NCBI RefSeq assembly: GCF_036711975.1
Contig: NC_091967.1
Location: forward strand, 6,076,001 to 6,140,000
DNA: 64,000 nt
From: Onthophagus taurus
Taxonomy: Eukaryota > Arthropoda > Insecta > Coleoptera > Scarabaeidae
Reading direction: 5' to 3'
The notes below the pieces were generated by a model. It saw only the letters and a list, made by a program, of their open reading frames with translations. It ran no database searches and had not been told where the DNA came from. Below, one piece after another: positions 35,301 through 46,493 of this stretch (its first letter is position 1; each line of letters begins with the position of its first letter). The position numbers and the translations under genes were made by a program.

Positions 35301-37170
35301 ATCCTCAGACCTATCCAATCACATTATTTGCCCTTTTAGCCATCTTTGTCACATACCTCAGATATGCGCATTCTCTCACTTCCTCTAACTCTCTCTCCGC
35401 TTTCATCTCCATTCCTTTCTCTTCTCCCCTTTTGCAGAACTTCATCATCTTTGTCACATTCACCTCCAACCCCTTCGCCCTCAAATACCTTTCCAAGTAT
35501 AGCACGCGAATCTTTCTCCTTCCTACAACCACTCCTCCCATTTGCCTCTTCTCCAGCCTGTAAAAAGTAAGTAATAAATTTGTGGTTAACCCTGAAGTGG
35601 TGACGTCAACCCTGAAAAGTCGGTTCATAGACCGAGAGTGTCTGTCGGTCCAAGAGACTGGAGGGAAATTGGATTAACATTATTTTTTTTTTTCTATTTA
35701 GATGGGAAAAAACTTGTAAAGTCCAAGTATTAAAATCGCAAATAATAACACGAGGATTACAATACAATTTAATAACGTTTACATCGATTTTTGCGAAAAA
35801 AAATTTTCCGAATACAATTTTACACATAATGGCTGAAACTTTGGAAATATTAAACGTTCCGTCTTATATGGTTAATGGACTTTCTTTTAGTCCCCCAATG
35901 CAAGTTATTTTGAATTTTACAAATGGAATTGTTAACTATTTTTTTATTTGTTGTAAAGAAGCCGGTTTGTTATAAAAAAAAACATTTAATTTTTTATTGT
36001 TTAATATAATTTATTTGTTATTTCAGATACCGTTGCGAGACTTAAAGGATTCGAAAGGACAATAGAAATATTAAAGAAGCTATGCACTCACTCGAATATC
36101 GCCAGAATTTTAGCACTACGAGAATTGCTGGAAAAATCTTTATTTTCAAATTGCAAGTCGTTGTTTGGGTCTATTGTTAAACATCGTATAGAAAATGAGC
36201 AAGAAAAATTGTTATTAAAACAAAATAAAAAATTGGTTAGTTATTTAAAAAGTTTAATTTTTAAATTTTATTTTTATTTAATTACAGAGTAAAACAATAC
36301 CATTAACAAAGCATTCATCAGTTTATAATGGTGGAATAATTGGTACTGGGAAACGCAAATCAATTTGTTCAACAAATTTATTATCAAACAACATTTCAAA
36401 CAACACCGAGCAACTAATTCGAGTGATAAAATCGTGTTGTTCAATACCAATGGAACCAGGAAAACAAACGGATGTTCTTCAACAAAGCATCGTTCACGTT
36501 TCATTACTTCTCGTGCATTATGTAAGCCCCGATGTTATGTATAATGGACTTCCATGGCCTGAGGAGGAATTTTCAAAAGTAACGATCGAACGAGATCTTT
36601 ACATAAATCGATTATTTACCACCACTCCGTTATTATGGGAACTTTTATCGATGGTTGCCGTTTATAGACCCGCGTTGTGTTATTGTTCTGTGTTGATTAG
36701 GGCACTTACAGCAACATTAATACATCAATGGAGTAGTATGGGTGATCAAAGCAAATCCTCCCATACAGATAGTTACAAATCTTTAATAGAAACTACTGTA
36801 AAGGTGGTTGAAGTTATGTCTTTGGGACAATTATTACCACCACCTTTAAGTGGTATTCGTGATGTTATTGGTTATTTTAATTCGTTCGAGGTATTTTAAC
36901 TTAATTAACATAAAATAAAAATCTAATTTTTATTTACTTATTTAGATTGTGGCTATTTTACGTGAATGTATTTGGGCTTATATGCGTGATCATATTCCAT
37001 CACCAACATTATTTGTGGCGGATTCAAATGGGTTATATTGGAGAGATCCAACCATGTCTCGTCCAAGCGAAGTTTACACAAATACTTTGAGGATTATAAT
37101 GCAGAGGAATATTAAATCTGTTGGGCATTTATATGCTCAAATGTTCATTAATATTGCGAAAAATGAATAA
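32397..37170 (+). CDS. IntS5: Integrator complex subunit 5
   Basis: Eight exons with unbroken phase: 32397-32621, 32676-32994, 33054-33425, 33479-34142, 35702-35964, 36027-36235, 36288-36890, 36946-37170; 959 residues, close to the roughly 1,000 of vertebrate INTS5. Recognised by blocks such as EACISALLDTSVEHSPNFDW, VVAHVGSCFPNTVITRVL and CGLKDFC. The protein is an all-helical scaffold with no catalytic motif. INTS5 belongs to the Integrator core, the nuclear complex that cleaves snRNA 3' ends and attenuates RNA polymerase II. Introns are 50-80 bases except intron 4 (1.56 kb), which is swollen by nested LINE remnants. Two donors are non-standard at position +3 (GTTTGT after exon 5, GTTAGT after exon 6). 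Confidence 0.93.
34200..34435 (-). mobile_element. LINE family A remnant, 3' piece (left half)
   Basis: Minus-strand frame reads KVNKMRLEAGRRAVKYEEMI and ends YCSNLMECW, matching the C-terminal end of the same LINE family seen at 46.2 kb. It is separated from its upstream half (35240-35630) by an RTE insertion. Antisense to INTS5, in intron 4. Confidence 0.65.
34440..34595 (+). other. Unexplained acidic open stretch between LINE pieces
   Basis: The plus strand encodes NNKSDTSKNISDSKKNEEKD and then DENVEDEVLSIIKDVLSLDE before a stop at about 34593, inside INTS5 intron 4. It does not resemble INTS5 or a LINE protein. It could be host DNA from elsewhere, part of an element, or chance. Function unknown. 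Confidence 0.25.
34597..35235 (-). mobile_element. RTE-type LINE remnant, ORF2 C-terminus to 3' end
   Basis: From 35235 down, broken minus-strand frames give INIRDNEIEKVDS, ISGDNQTSGLNRRITL, a TLTLATARKVQVTQRKMERS-like block and GEIYVQPWTQRAA just before stops. This is the known order at the end of RTE proteins (DNQTAEIKRRI ... TQRRMERSMLG ... YIQQW). It is interrupted several times and inserted within LINE A. Confidence 0.7.
35240..35630 (-). mobile_element. LINE family A remnant (right half)
   Basis: An open stretch of about 105 codons reads RVDVTTSGLTTNLLLTFYRL, then YLERYLRAKGLEVNVTKMMK and YLRYVTKMAKRANNVIG, the region after the RT active site in this LINE family. With 34200-34435 it brackets the RTE insertion, so A inserted first and RTE later. 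Confidence 0.65.
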
Positions 37171-37486
37171 AAAAAGAGTACAATGTATTTTTATTTAACA
37201 TAATTAAACTTTAGATACAAAATAATCACATTTCAATTTGAATTAATAACATAATCAATACAAAAACGGCTCCTTATACTGTCGTATTTGTACGTTATAT
37301 TCTACCGTTTATCAACTAAATTTTGATTAAAACATAGGTTTCGTATTTGAGCCTATCTAAAACGATTTTTTTATAATAAATTAAATAAAAGTAAAGTTGA
37401 TGTAAACTTTGCTGTTTCAAAGCAATTCTAGTCAACTCTGTGATCAATAAACCATCTTTTATTCTTTAAATTTTCACTAAGAAATA

Positions 37487-40400
37487 TTAATTTACATTTG
37501 TATAAAGCGTTTCATTGTAGAGATCTAATTCGAGATTTTTAAATTCTTTATCTGTCATAAATTTCCATTTTTTACCCCCAAGAATTTCTTGGACTTCTCT
37601 TTCAACATTTTCGTATGATTTTGAACTCATTTTTAGCCATTGATAAAACTCATCCGTCCATTCAGGACTTTGAGGCCAATCGCATTTCTTAATCACCGCG
37701 TTTCCCCTAATGTAAAGATGTTTTAAATTTTTAGCGGTGCGTGCTATGAGGAGCACTGTTGATGTAGAAATTCGTTCGGTAATAATCTACAACAAAGTTT
37801 TTGTTTCTTTTAGATTAGTTTTTTCCTCAAAAATACATCTTACCAGCATTTTTATTTTTGGACATCTTCTACACAACAATAACAACGTAGAATCGATTCT
37901 ATCATCGAACGATTTCGGTCTATATCCTCTTGGTAATTCTGTATGTCCATAAACTAAAATGTCTTCTTTGTATTGTTCTATTATAGACATTACTGAATCG
38001 TATTCAACCTAAAAAAAAATCGGATATGTATGTAAGGTAACTTAAATTCAAGAATTTATAGTTATACCCCCATAGAAGGTGTATGATACAATATACTTTT
38101 AACAGGAGCCCCAGTTTGCCACAAAATATTCTTTGGCTTCTTACTTTCCAATTCTAAATGAACATTTAAAGTGGGATTATTTTTCCTGCACTGTTTCCAA
38201 ACTTGTTCCAACGCAGGTTTCACTATGATATCATCAGGAGAGAATCGATTTTGAACGATATGTAAATGTTTTAATTTCGTGTGACCAATCATTTCGATAA
38301 CGTCGTTTCCCAAGTTTTGAGGGCTAATTTTCAAAACGTTTAAATTTAAAAATACCCCAACATGTAAAATTTGATATTGAATCCTAGTCGCGTTTATCAA
38401 AATCAACGTTTTTAAAGTTAAACATCTTAAAACGCACACTTCGTCTAAAAGATGTTGGGCTTCGTTCGAGTCTAACATTAAATCGATTAATTCTAGGCGT
38501 TTCAGTTCTGATAAATTAGCCATTAAACGTTTTAAAGCCCCCAAAAGTCGACCGCCAGTTCCAAAAAGACGCGTCATTTCCGTCTCGTCTCTTGAAGCCA
38601 TATCCATATCGCATGGAAAAGTAAATTTTAATGTACGAATTTTTACACCAACACCATCATATTCCGGCATTGCTGTATGTTTATCAGATTGCTCAATATA
38701 CCAAGATATCATATTAATAAATTCGTACAGGTTATAAAAATTTAACATTGGCTCAAACGTTAAATGTTTAATATTTTTACCAACAGCAGAAAGACACATT
38801 GACGTTCTTAAATGATCTAAAACATACTAAGAAAATAAAACCTAAAGAATCATCGTTTTACTTATCTATTTTTTGCTTTTCGTTTTGCTTACTTGCCAAC
38901 CAGAATAATAATTAAATCTCCCTCTCGTTAATGTATCATCTTCCAAAACAAATCTAGACCACACTTTGGGAAAATGGAAAGCTTGATACCAATTTTTACA
39001 AACTAAACTGGCGTAATATCTTTGTCTAATCGTGAGGTAACCGAAAATTTGCTCTAAAACTAAGTCGGGTAATTCGCACCATTTCGAATAAACTTTATTT
39101 TCGTCTTCCTCTTCCCGTTCTTGATCTAAATCTATAAAAACGGCTACAAATCAAAACACAAAAATTAGTTTAGCTAATGATAAAGTTATAAAATTGTTCA
39201 AACTACAAAACTCCGAGGATAAAACAGTGCGTTTTCTTCTGAGGTGTTGTATCCATTACATATTTCTTCATTAAATTCACTCTAAAACATGAAATTCCTT
39301 GCACGGAATTATATTTTTTATAGCGTAAGAGCTCGTTTTGATTTAATAAATTTTTAAGTTAAAAATGTACATTTTTATTAACTAAAATGATTATGCAACC
39401 GAATATACACCAAACCTGCATATTTTTATGGGTTTACACCTTGTTTTTAAACTTTAAACAAGAAATTTTATTTATAACATTAATTGATTAATAAAGAGAT
39501 TAATTTTATTCTATGTATTATTACAAAAATCTTCTAAACGTAAAATTAGTAAATTTTTGGCAGCCACCTTGCGTTGTATTTGTGAATTAACTTGGAAACA
39601 ATTTTGAGGTTATGGTTATTATGTTATGTTAACATTATTTATGTTAATCTGATTAACAACAGAAACTATTTGTTGGTCTATTTAAGAAACATATATATTT
39701 ACCAATTAACCTGTTATCATTGTTAGCTAGCCGGTAGTTAACCGGCTAATCTAGCATTTCAGATATATTTCATGTTATTTAAAATAATTAAGTACTTGTG
39801 TTTGTTGTTTTTAGAAGAAAGAGGAAAGTATTATTGTATACTTTAAAGAGACAGTGGAAACTCTGTAGCTGGAGCATGATATGAATGAAGAGTTTGAACT
39901 CCAAAACCCAACCGGACGTCAATCAATCATTCCCTGATATAAATCTCTTAAACTGAAATTTAGGGATTAAAACAAATTTATTTCTTACAAGTAAAATTTA
40001 AAATGTGAAATATGATTTCGCGGACTTACTTCTTGTTCGGTTGCCCAAAAAAAGATATTTTAAATAAAATTAAAAATAAATCCTGCACGTTTTAGTGCCA
40101 ACATTAATTTCTGAGACTGCGGGGTTGGATTATTTAAAGTCTTGTAATCATGTAAGCATTTCTTTTTCTTTGATGGTATTTCTTAGCTCTTTGCCAAGTT
40201 TAAAATGATAGTTTAAATGGGAGGTATCCATCATGATTTTTGTAGCAAAATTTAAAGGTGATGTTACAAGATTATTTGGGGATTGAAATTTTAAAACATA
40301 AAAATTATTAAAAATAAAAATGTACATTTTGTTTTATTGATATTTTTAATTTAATGTTGATTACCCAAAACTATGCAACCAAACATACACGAGCACCCTC

Positions 40401-41118
40401 TACTATTTAAGAATCACCTGTATAATAATATAAATAATAAGTTTTCTTTTTTTTACCCTCACAATTTTCCATTGATTTAGACACAAACGTTATTGTAACT
40501 GAACGATAAACCTTTACTATTGTTAAAGATTTGATCCGTGTCCAATTTTAGGTTGTTGTGCGTGCGCAACTTTTAATTAATTTTATTTAACCCAGCATTA
40601 TCCTTAGGAGGGTTATTTTGAATTTTAAGCCTTAATAATAACTAATCAAAATAAAAATAAGCTATCTTGAACCAAATCAAAAAAATAAAATCATGTAAAA
40701 CATAAAAAAAATAACCAGATACCTTTAAAATTTGTTGATTTTACTTGTTTATACAATTCAAGCCATTTCGTGGGATCAATTGAGTGATGTCTATCACCCT
40801 TAGCCCAGAAAAAACCTACGACGACGTTAAAATTTAAAATAATAACAGTTACAACAACAAAAACACGTTCACCGTTCTATAGGTTTTTAATAAAAGAAAA
40901 TACTGAATACAATGGATGATAATGTTTTTTGTTTTGGCGCAAGAAATTTCAAACCAACAACAAATGCAAAGATAGTGCGCGATTTGGGTTAGTGGCGAAA
41001 AAAATGCGTACCAAGTTATTAAAAAATCGATGGAGACAACAACGTTGATCGATTTATTTTCGATTTTTTTTGTACCTTTATCATCATCGTCCAATTTCCA
41101 ACTACCGGGGTTACTCAT
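37487..41118 (-). CDS. F-box protein with leucine-rich-like C-terminal region (FBXO33/39-like)
   Basis: Six exons, all in phase: 41118-41076, 40815-40723, 39143-38893, 38826-38068, 38008-37844, 37786-37487; 536 residues. Residues 68-110 form an F-box (CELPDLVLEQIFGYLTIRQR, then SLVCKNWYQAFHFP and VW). The rest is an irregular LRR-like array with repeated LKRLELIDL and LTLKTLILINA strands, ending with SPEWTDEFYQWLKMSSKSYE and a helical tail. F-box proteins choose substrates for SCF (Skp1-Cul1) ubiquitin ligases; the substrate here is unknown. The family assignment beyond F-box is from general resemblance. The start is the first ATG of the frame, after which MSNPGSWKLDDDDKG joins exon 2. Intron 2 (1.58 kb) holds dispersed repeats. 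Confidence 0.75.
39355..40440. repeat. Two related intronic repeat copies with ATGCAACC motif
   Basis: Stretches near 39360-39420 and 40313-40400 share AAAAATGTACATTTT and then ATTATGCAACCGAATATACA or CTATGCAACCAAACATACAC. The TATGCAACCAA core also occurs in the hairpin elements at 13.1 and 49.9 kb. Both lie in intron 2 of the F-box gene. Confidence 0.5.
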
Positions 41119-41134
41119 GTTTTTACACACCGAA

Positions 41135-41780
41135 AATTCGTAGCGGAAACCGGTGGTGCGCGTCTTACATAATTATTGCGGAGAAATTGCAACTAACTCT
41201 GGCTAAATATAACGTGGACTAAAAAAAAGTTTCGGGAGTTGCCCGACTTTTCTCCAACGTATTTTTAGATTTTAGTTCGTCTACATGATTTAGAAACTAA
41301 AAAAAAATATCATTTATGTAACAAAGCGATTAAGTTATATATCTTTTTAAAGCAAATTTGCTTCAACAAACGGATTCTCAATAACAAATATTGTATCATT
41401 TCCTTAATTAGTCAAATTTTATTTAAATTTGGTACATAGAGGATAATCCCATCAACTTTTGCGCCTAGAAATCTCACTTTTACATAAAAATTATTAATAT
41501 TAACAATTTTTCAGTATAATTGGTAATTTAAATCACCAAATCCTTTTAGTATTTAATTTTTTGCAAGTACACCATAATTTTCTTTTAATATGAAGCATAT
41601 TTGGTTGCCTTATTTTATATCAATTAATTTTAAGAAAAATTCAGATACAACATAATTTTTTTTATTAAAAAACCATCAAAAAATTAATCAGAAATTTACA
41701 CATTAAACCATATCACAGCCTAAATATAGATTAAAATCATGAAAAAATTTTTTTGAGACAACAAGAACCCATTTTTTGTC
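41135..41780. other. Promoter of the F-box gene and 3' flank of Pex7
   Basis: Contains the region upstream of the F-box start and downstream of the Pex7 stop. AT-rich, no coding signal. Both genes are on the minus strand, so the F-box promoter lies here. Confidence 0.4.
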
Positions 41781-42722
41781 TTAACATACAACAGAATTAC
41801 AATTAAAAACGTGTACTAAACTATCCCATCCACAATCAGCAAGTTCCCCTTTTTTCAATACATTCCAATCCAACCCATACACAAATTCAGTGTGGTGATT
41901 AATCGTTTCAATGGCTTCTGGGCATTTATTGAAATCCCAAATTCTTGTTGTAAAATCATAACTAACAGAGGCTATGACGCTTAAATTGTGAGGTGAAAAT
42001 TGGACTCTTCTAACCGCATATTCACACCCAATTAATTGAAAAATTGGTTGATTGAGATTTCGTAGATCCCATCCTCGAATTAATCCATCAGAACCTCCCG
42101 TTGTTAATAAATTCTGGTCGTATTTACACCAATCGCACGATAAAACTTCAGCATCATGTACTTTGGTGGTGATTGGGGTACTTGGACTTGAAATATTCCA
42201 TATTTTAAGTGTACCCTCTCCAGAAACTGACGCAAAACAATTCGCAACATGCGGCGACCACATTGCATTATAAACAAGTTGATTATGTCCGGTAAAAGTT
42301 GATAGAGATGTTTTTCGATTGGGATCCCATAATTTTACTGTACAATCCCAAGAAGCGCTTATTATTAATTGTTGTTGGCGAGTCTTAGACCAATCAACCG
42401 AATAAACCTCTTTAGTGTGTTCATTTAAAATAACAGGTGGTGTATTTGCAAATAAATTCCATATTTGTAGGCTACAATCACCACATGCTGTCGCCACAGT
42501 TTGAGGATCAATTTCTGACCATGTTACATCAAATAAACCGTCTGGCCAAAGATAAGTACCAACCTCAACGAGATTTCCTTGATTTCGTTCTAAAAGAAAC
42601 AACGTGCCGCCTCCGGTCAACCCATAATATTGACTGGTAGCTACTACCAATTGGTCAGGGTTAAATGGAGAAAATCTCACACTGTAACCGTGTCTATTCG
42701 GGGTTAAAAACGTCGATTTCAT
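41781..42722 (-). CDS. Pex7: Peroxisomal targeting signal 2 receptor PEX7
   Basis: One exon, 313 residues, close to the usual length of about 320. It is a WD40 propeller with clear repeats: ACGDCSLQIWN, SASWDCTVKLWD, SVSGEGTLKIWN, TTGGSDGLIRGWDLR, SVSYDFTTRIWDF. The N-terminus (HGYSVRFSPF, then LVVATSQYYGLTGGGTLFLL) is the PEX7 hallmark. PEX7 binds PTS2 peptides in the cytosol and brings cargo to peroxisomes with a co-receptor such as PEX5L. Presence of PEX7 suggests PTS2 import is retained in this insect. The start ATG at 42722 is the first in frame. The lack of introns in a full-length intact frame could reflect old intron loss. Confidence 0.93.
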   Translation of the reverse strand: MKSTFLTPNRHGYSVRFSPFNPDQLVVATSQYYGLTGGGTLFLLERNQGNLVEVGTYLWPDGLFDVTWSEIDPQTVATACGDCSLQIWNLFANTPPVILNEHTKEVYSVDWSKTRQQQLIISASWDCTVKLWDPNRKTSLSTFTGHNQLVYNAMWSPHVANCFASVSGEGTLKIWNISSPSTPITTKVHDAEVLSCDWCKYDQNLLTTGGSDGLIRGWDLRNLNQPIFQLIGCEYAVRRVQFSPHNLSVIASVSYDFTTRIWDFNKCPEAIETINHHTEFVYGLDWNVLKKGELADCGWDSLVHVFNCNSVVC

Positions 42723-43295
42723 GGTTTTACGTAAAACTGCTAAGTCATTTTTAAGTGTTTTTATTCAATCTTGATAAGTTCTAGGCCAAGTTTGAAGTTT
42801 ATCTTTAATATTTTTTTACTGAATATAAACATATGTTGTTGACGTTTAACTGTCAAATTTTGCGGTTCGATATAGTGAGGAGATTCAAATTTATTTTATT
42901 AATGAAAATGTTTGATTTGTAAGAAGTTTTTGATGTTAACTAGTTTAGTAAGAAACTATAAATGATAATTAACGTAATTATATTGTAATTATTTCTCGAA
43001 AGTTTTCTAGTGAATTTGACGTATAAAAGAAGTGTTCGATTCGATATTTTATTATAAATGATTATAAATAAAAACATTTTCATGGGATTTTTTGTATTAT
43101 TTCGAATAAAATTTAGTCTTTTTAAGTTTTGAAGGATATTTTATTAATTAAACAAAAATGTTTCTTTAATCTCAATTAAACATTTGATTAGGGCGCCATC
43201 TAGCGATAAAATTATACAACGTTTAAAAACTGATGATAACCTCTACAAAATTAACGTTTATTATATATTTAACAAGAGGATTAACATAAAATTAC

Positions 43296-43658
43296 TTAAA
43301 CTGGTGGAACCTGAACTAATTTAAACCAATACCCACACTCGCATCTTTTAGGAGCATCCTTGTGTAACCACATGTAAGTAATTGAACAGGATTCACATTC
43401 ACAAACGCATCCAATTATTCTTCGATCGTAGGCGGAAGGTATTTCGTGGGGTTGGCATTTGGTGGCGGGACCCCGTTCAAGCATCAACAGGCAAAACGGG
43501 TTTAAATTTCCGGCCAATTGGGCCAATAAATAACGCTTTTCTAGGCCTGTTGCAATATCGACTGGATCACCAATTGCAGTTTTTTTGAAACGTTTTTGAC
43601 CGAAATTATTTGAGAACGGCATTTGAAAACGCAAAAATCTTTTTAAGATAGCATTCAT
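43296..43658 (-). CDS. COX5B: Cytochrome c oxidase subunit 5B, mitochondrial
   Basis: One exon, 120 residues. A basic N-terminus (MNAILKRFLRFQMPF) fits a mitochondrial presequence. The family core follows: DPVDIATGLEKRYLLAQLAG, then SAYDRRIIGCVCECESCS and the zinc-site end RCECGYWFKLVQVPPV. COX5B is a nuclear-coded, matrix-facing, zinc-binding subunit of respiratory complex IV. The zinc ligands would be the two cysteines of GCVC plus the RCEC pair; vertebrates have CPxC at the last site. The copy is intronless, so it may be a retrocopy-derived paralog, for example a testis form, but it is intact. Confidence 0.88.
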   Translation of the reverse strand: MNAILKRFLRFQMPFSNNFGQKRFKKTAIGDPVDIATGLEKRYLLAQLAGNLNPFCLLMLERGPATKCQPHEIPSAYDRRIIGCVCECESCSITYMWLHKDAPKRCECGYWFKLVQVPPV

Positions 43659-43664
43659 TCTTTG

Positions 43665-44225
43665 ACTTTGACGTTTTTTATAATATGATTACGTGTTGTT
43701 ATGGTATTAAAAAAATTAAAAATTTGTCCTCTATTTTTGACAGTTGCTTAACAGGGAATTTTGTTTTATTATGTTTTGAAATCAATTTATGTCACGCTGA
43801 CGTTTGAAATTTTATTATTTAAAAAGATCAAAATGTAGTTTTTGGTTTTATAAATATACAAAATTAATTGAAATAAAATAAATGTAAGAAAAAAGCGCAA
43901 CTGATGGGGAGTTACTAAAAATGTTACTTAAATTAACTTGACAGATATAAAAAGAAATGTTGTATTACCAACCATAAAAAAATTTGAAAATTTTTAAAAA
44001 TTTGGATTCACGGTCGTAACCACCGTGATAGATATCTTTTTATCGTTATCTTACCAATAGCAATTAAAAATATAATTAATTCGATAACTAAACATGAACT
44101 TCAATCATTTTGGTTTTTAATTATCACTAAAGTAAAAATGTAACAAAGAGGTTATCATTTTGAAGATAGTATTTTCACATATTAGAACCACTAATCTAAT
44201 CGTAAGTGGTATTGTACGAAGAGTA
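43665..44225. promoter_or_regulatory. Divergent intergenic region between COX5B and the carboxylesterase
   Basis: About 560 bases separating the starts of COX5B (minus) and the esterase (plus), so it must hold both promoters. AT-rich; no box stood out convincingly. Confidence 0.4.
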
Positions 44226-44229
44226 CAAA

Positions 44230-46162
44230 ATGAAATATATCTCTCTCTATGTGTTCATTCTTGGTGTGTATTTTTTCAAACTTATAACTTTCCTACATAA
44301 TGACTTTTTTTGTTCTCATTTAAACTAATTAGCTGCAGTTAGCGCAGAAAAAAATCTTATTGTTCAACTTGAAGATGGTTTGGTGGAAGGTTTCTATGCA
44401 AATTCTTATAACGGACGTAAATTCGCTTCATTTGAAGGAATTCCTTTCGCTGCAGCTCCTGTAGGAGAAAATAGATTCAGGGTAAATAAGAAATATATAC
44501 CGAATTCGTTGATTTTATTTTTTTTTAATTTTAGCCTCCGCAACCAACACCAAAATGGAACGGAACATTAAAAGCAAATCAAGTATACACTTGCATTCAG
44601 TTTTCTACAAATCATGTATTAGGTACAGAAGATTGTCTTTATATAAACGTATACGTTCCGAAAGAAAAACTTAACCGCGACGATAAATTGGATGTTGTTG
44701 TTCATATTCACGGCGGTGCTTTTATGGTGGGAACTGGTCATGGTTTAGCAGGTCCATCAAAAATTATGGACCGCGATGTAGTATACGTAAATTTTAACTA
44801 TCGTCTTGGTCCATTTGGTTTTTTAGCAACCGAAGATGACGTTTTTCCCGGAAATTATGGTTTAAAAGATCAAGTTCAAGCTTTACGCTGGGTTCAAGCT
44901 AACATAGAACACTTCGGTGGGAATAAAGATTCGGTCACGATTATTGGATTATCTGCAGGAGGAGCAAGCGTTCATTTACATTATTTTAGTTTGAACATTG
45001 ATGAGGTTTTATTTCATAAGGGTTGGGCTCAAAGTGGATCAGCCATGAACCCTTGGTCGTTAAAAATAGATTCTTTAATAAATGCAAATAAATTAATTAC
45101 CGATGTTGGGTGTAAAGATGAAGATGTCAATGTAACATTGAGATGTATGCGACAAAGAACAGCTTTGCAAATTGCCGAAAATATAAAAGGGACTTATGCA
45201 ACACCTTTGTTACCTTTAGTACCTTTTGGGCCAAGTTACGAATTGATGGATATAAATAATAAGGAGCCTTTTTTGACAACAGCGCCTTATTTACAACTTA
45301 AAAATGGAAAAGCTTTGGATCGCCCATTTATTATTTCTCAAACTACAGAAGAAGGACTTTTACCAGCTGCTTGTAAGTTTTCAAACAATTATTTTGAGCA
45401 TTAAAATAATTTGTTAAATGTTTTTAGTGTATTATAACAACTTAGAAGATCTTGATAGGGATTGGAATGAATTAGCGCCGTATATGTTGGACTTTTATCA
45501 TACGCCGCGACAAGATTGGCCGATAATTTCCGAAAAAATTAAAAAATACTATTTTAAAGGAGAAAATATCACCAAAACTAATTTTAAATCGTTCGTAAAT
45601 CTTTGCAATCAACGTCTATTTCATATGGGGGCCGAATTATCAGCTAAAGTGCAAGCTAACGTCTCTAATTCAGAAGTTTACTTTATGATGTTTGGTTATC
45701 CTGGAGCTAATTTAAACTTAACAAAGATAATTTATAAAGCAGATGTTGGTGAGAATTTAATTTAATTATTTCCGATCTTTTTTTAATATTTTATTTTTGG
45801 TTTTTAGAGGGTGTTGGGCACGCTTTCGATGCTAACTATTTTTACGAGTTTAATATGTTTAACGGCGTCAGATTAACAGCTGAAGAAGAAAAAGTAAAAG
45901 ATATAATGTTGGATTTTTTGGTTTCATTTGCTAAAACCGGGTATGTTTGAAACCGAATATCTTAAAACATTTACATTATAAGGAAGGTTTTAGGAAACCA
46001 ACTTCAAATGGAATTGAATGGAATCCAGTTGGGAAAGATTATAATTTAAAATATTTATTGGTTAAAAATCCTAAAGACATTGTAATGAAATCGAAGAGTC
46101 TTTCGGACGCTGAAGAGTTTTGGAAATCATTAGGAATTAAAGGAGAATATAGTCTTTATTAA
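44230..46162 (+). CDS. Secreted carboxylesterase (COE family, catalytically complete)
   Basis: Six exons in phase: 44230-44263, 44333-44481, 44535-45372, 45428-45748, 45808-45940, 45994-46162; 547 residues, the normal size. Exon 1 gives a signal peptide (MKYISLYVFILG). The alpha/beta hydrolase fold is evident: FEGIPFAAAPVGENRF, EDCLYINVYVP, the oxyanion-hole IHGGAFMVG, and the nucleophile elbow GLSAGGAS (Ser about 201). The acid is Glu about 334 in TTEEG, and the base His about 452 in GVGHAFDANYF. All three triad residues are present, so it should hydrolyse carboxyl esters. Insect relatives process pheromones, hormones, dietary esters or insecticides; the substrate here cannot be told. There is no C-terminal membrane anchor or KDEL-type signal, so secretion is likely. 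It converges with the transporter genes. Confidence 0.93.
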
Positions 46163-46169
46163 TTTATGT

Positions 46170-46400
46170 TTGCAGGAATTGATTGTATTACCTTACTTCT
46201 CTTCTTTCTTGTTGTCCATACTCCCTCACCAAGTACTCCAACACTCTCCCAAAATCTTATAGTCGCTCGTCTGCTCCAGCTCATCCTCGTACTTTTTTAT
46301 CGCATTTCTGAATGCTTCCGCCCTCATCTTCAACTCCTCTCTAATTATAAATCCCGAAGTCTCCCTGCTCAACCGCACCTCTAATATCTCAGAGGATCTT
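46170..46400 (-). mobile_element. LINE family A remnant, 3' end
   Basis: Minus-strand frame reads EVRLSRETSGFIIREELKMR, then AEAFRNAIKKYEDELEQ and KILGECW before a stop. This is the same C-terminal module as in INTS5 intron 4. It lies immediately after the esterase stop, between the convergent esterase and transporter genes, and may form part of a 3' UTR. Confidence 0.65.
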
Positions 46401-46493
46401 AAAGATTACGAATTAACACGGACGTTGGTAGATTTATGAATTTGGTAGTGGAAAAGTTGATTAAAACGAAATATTTTTCTTAATAAATACAAT

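Noticed and set aside
42052-42640. Plus-strand frames within Pex7
   Set aside because: Antisense shadows of a clear WD40 gene.
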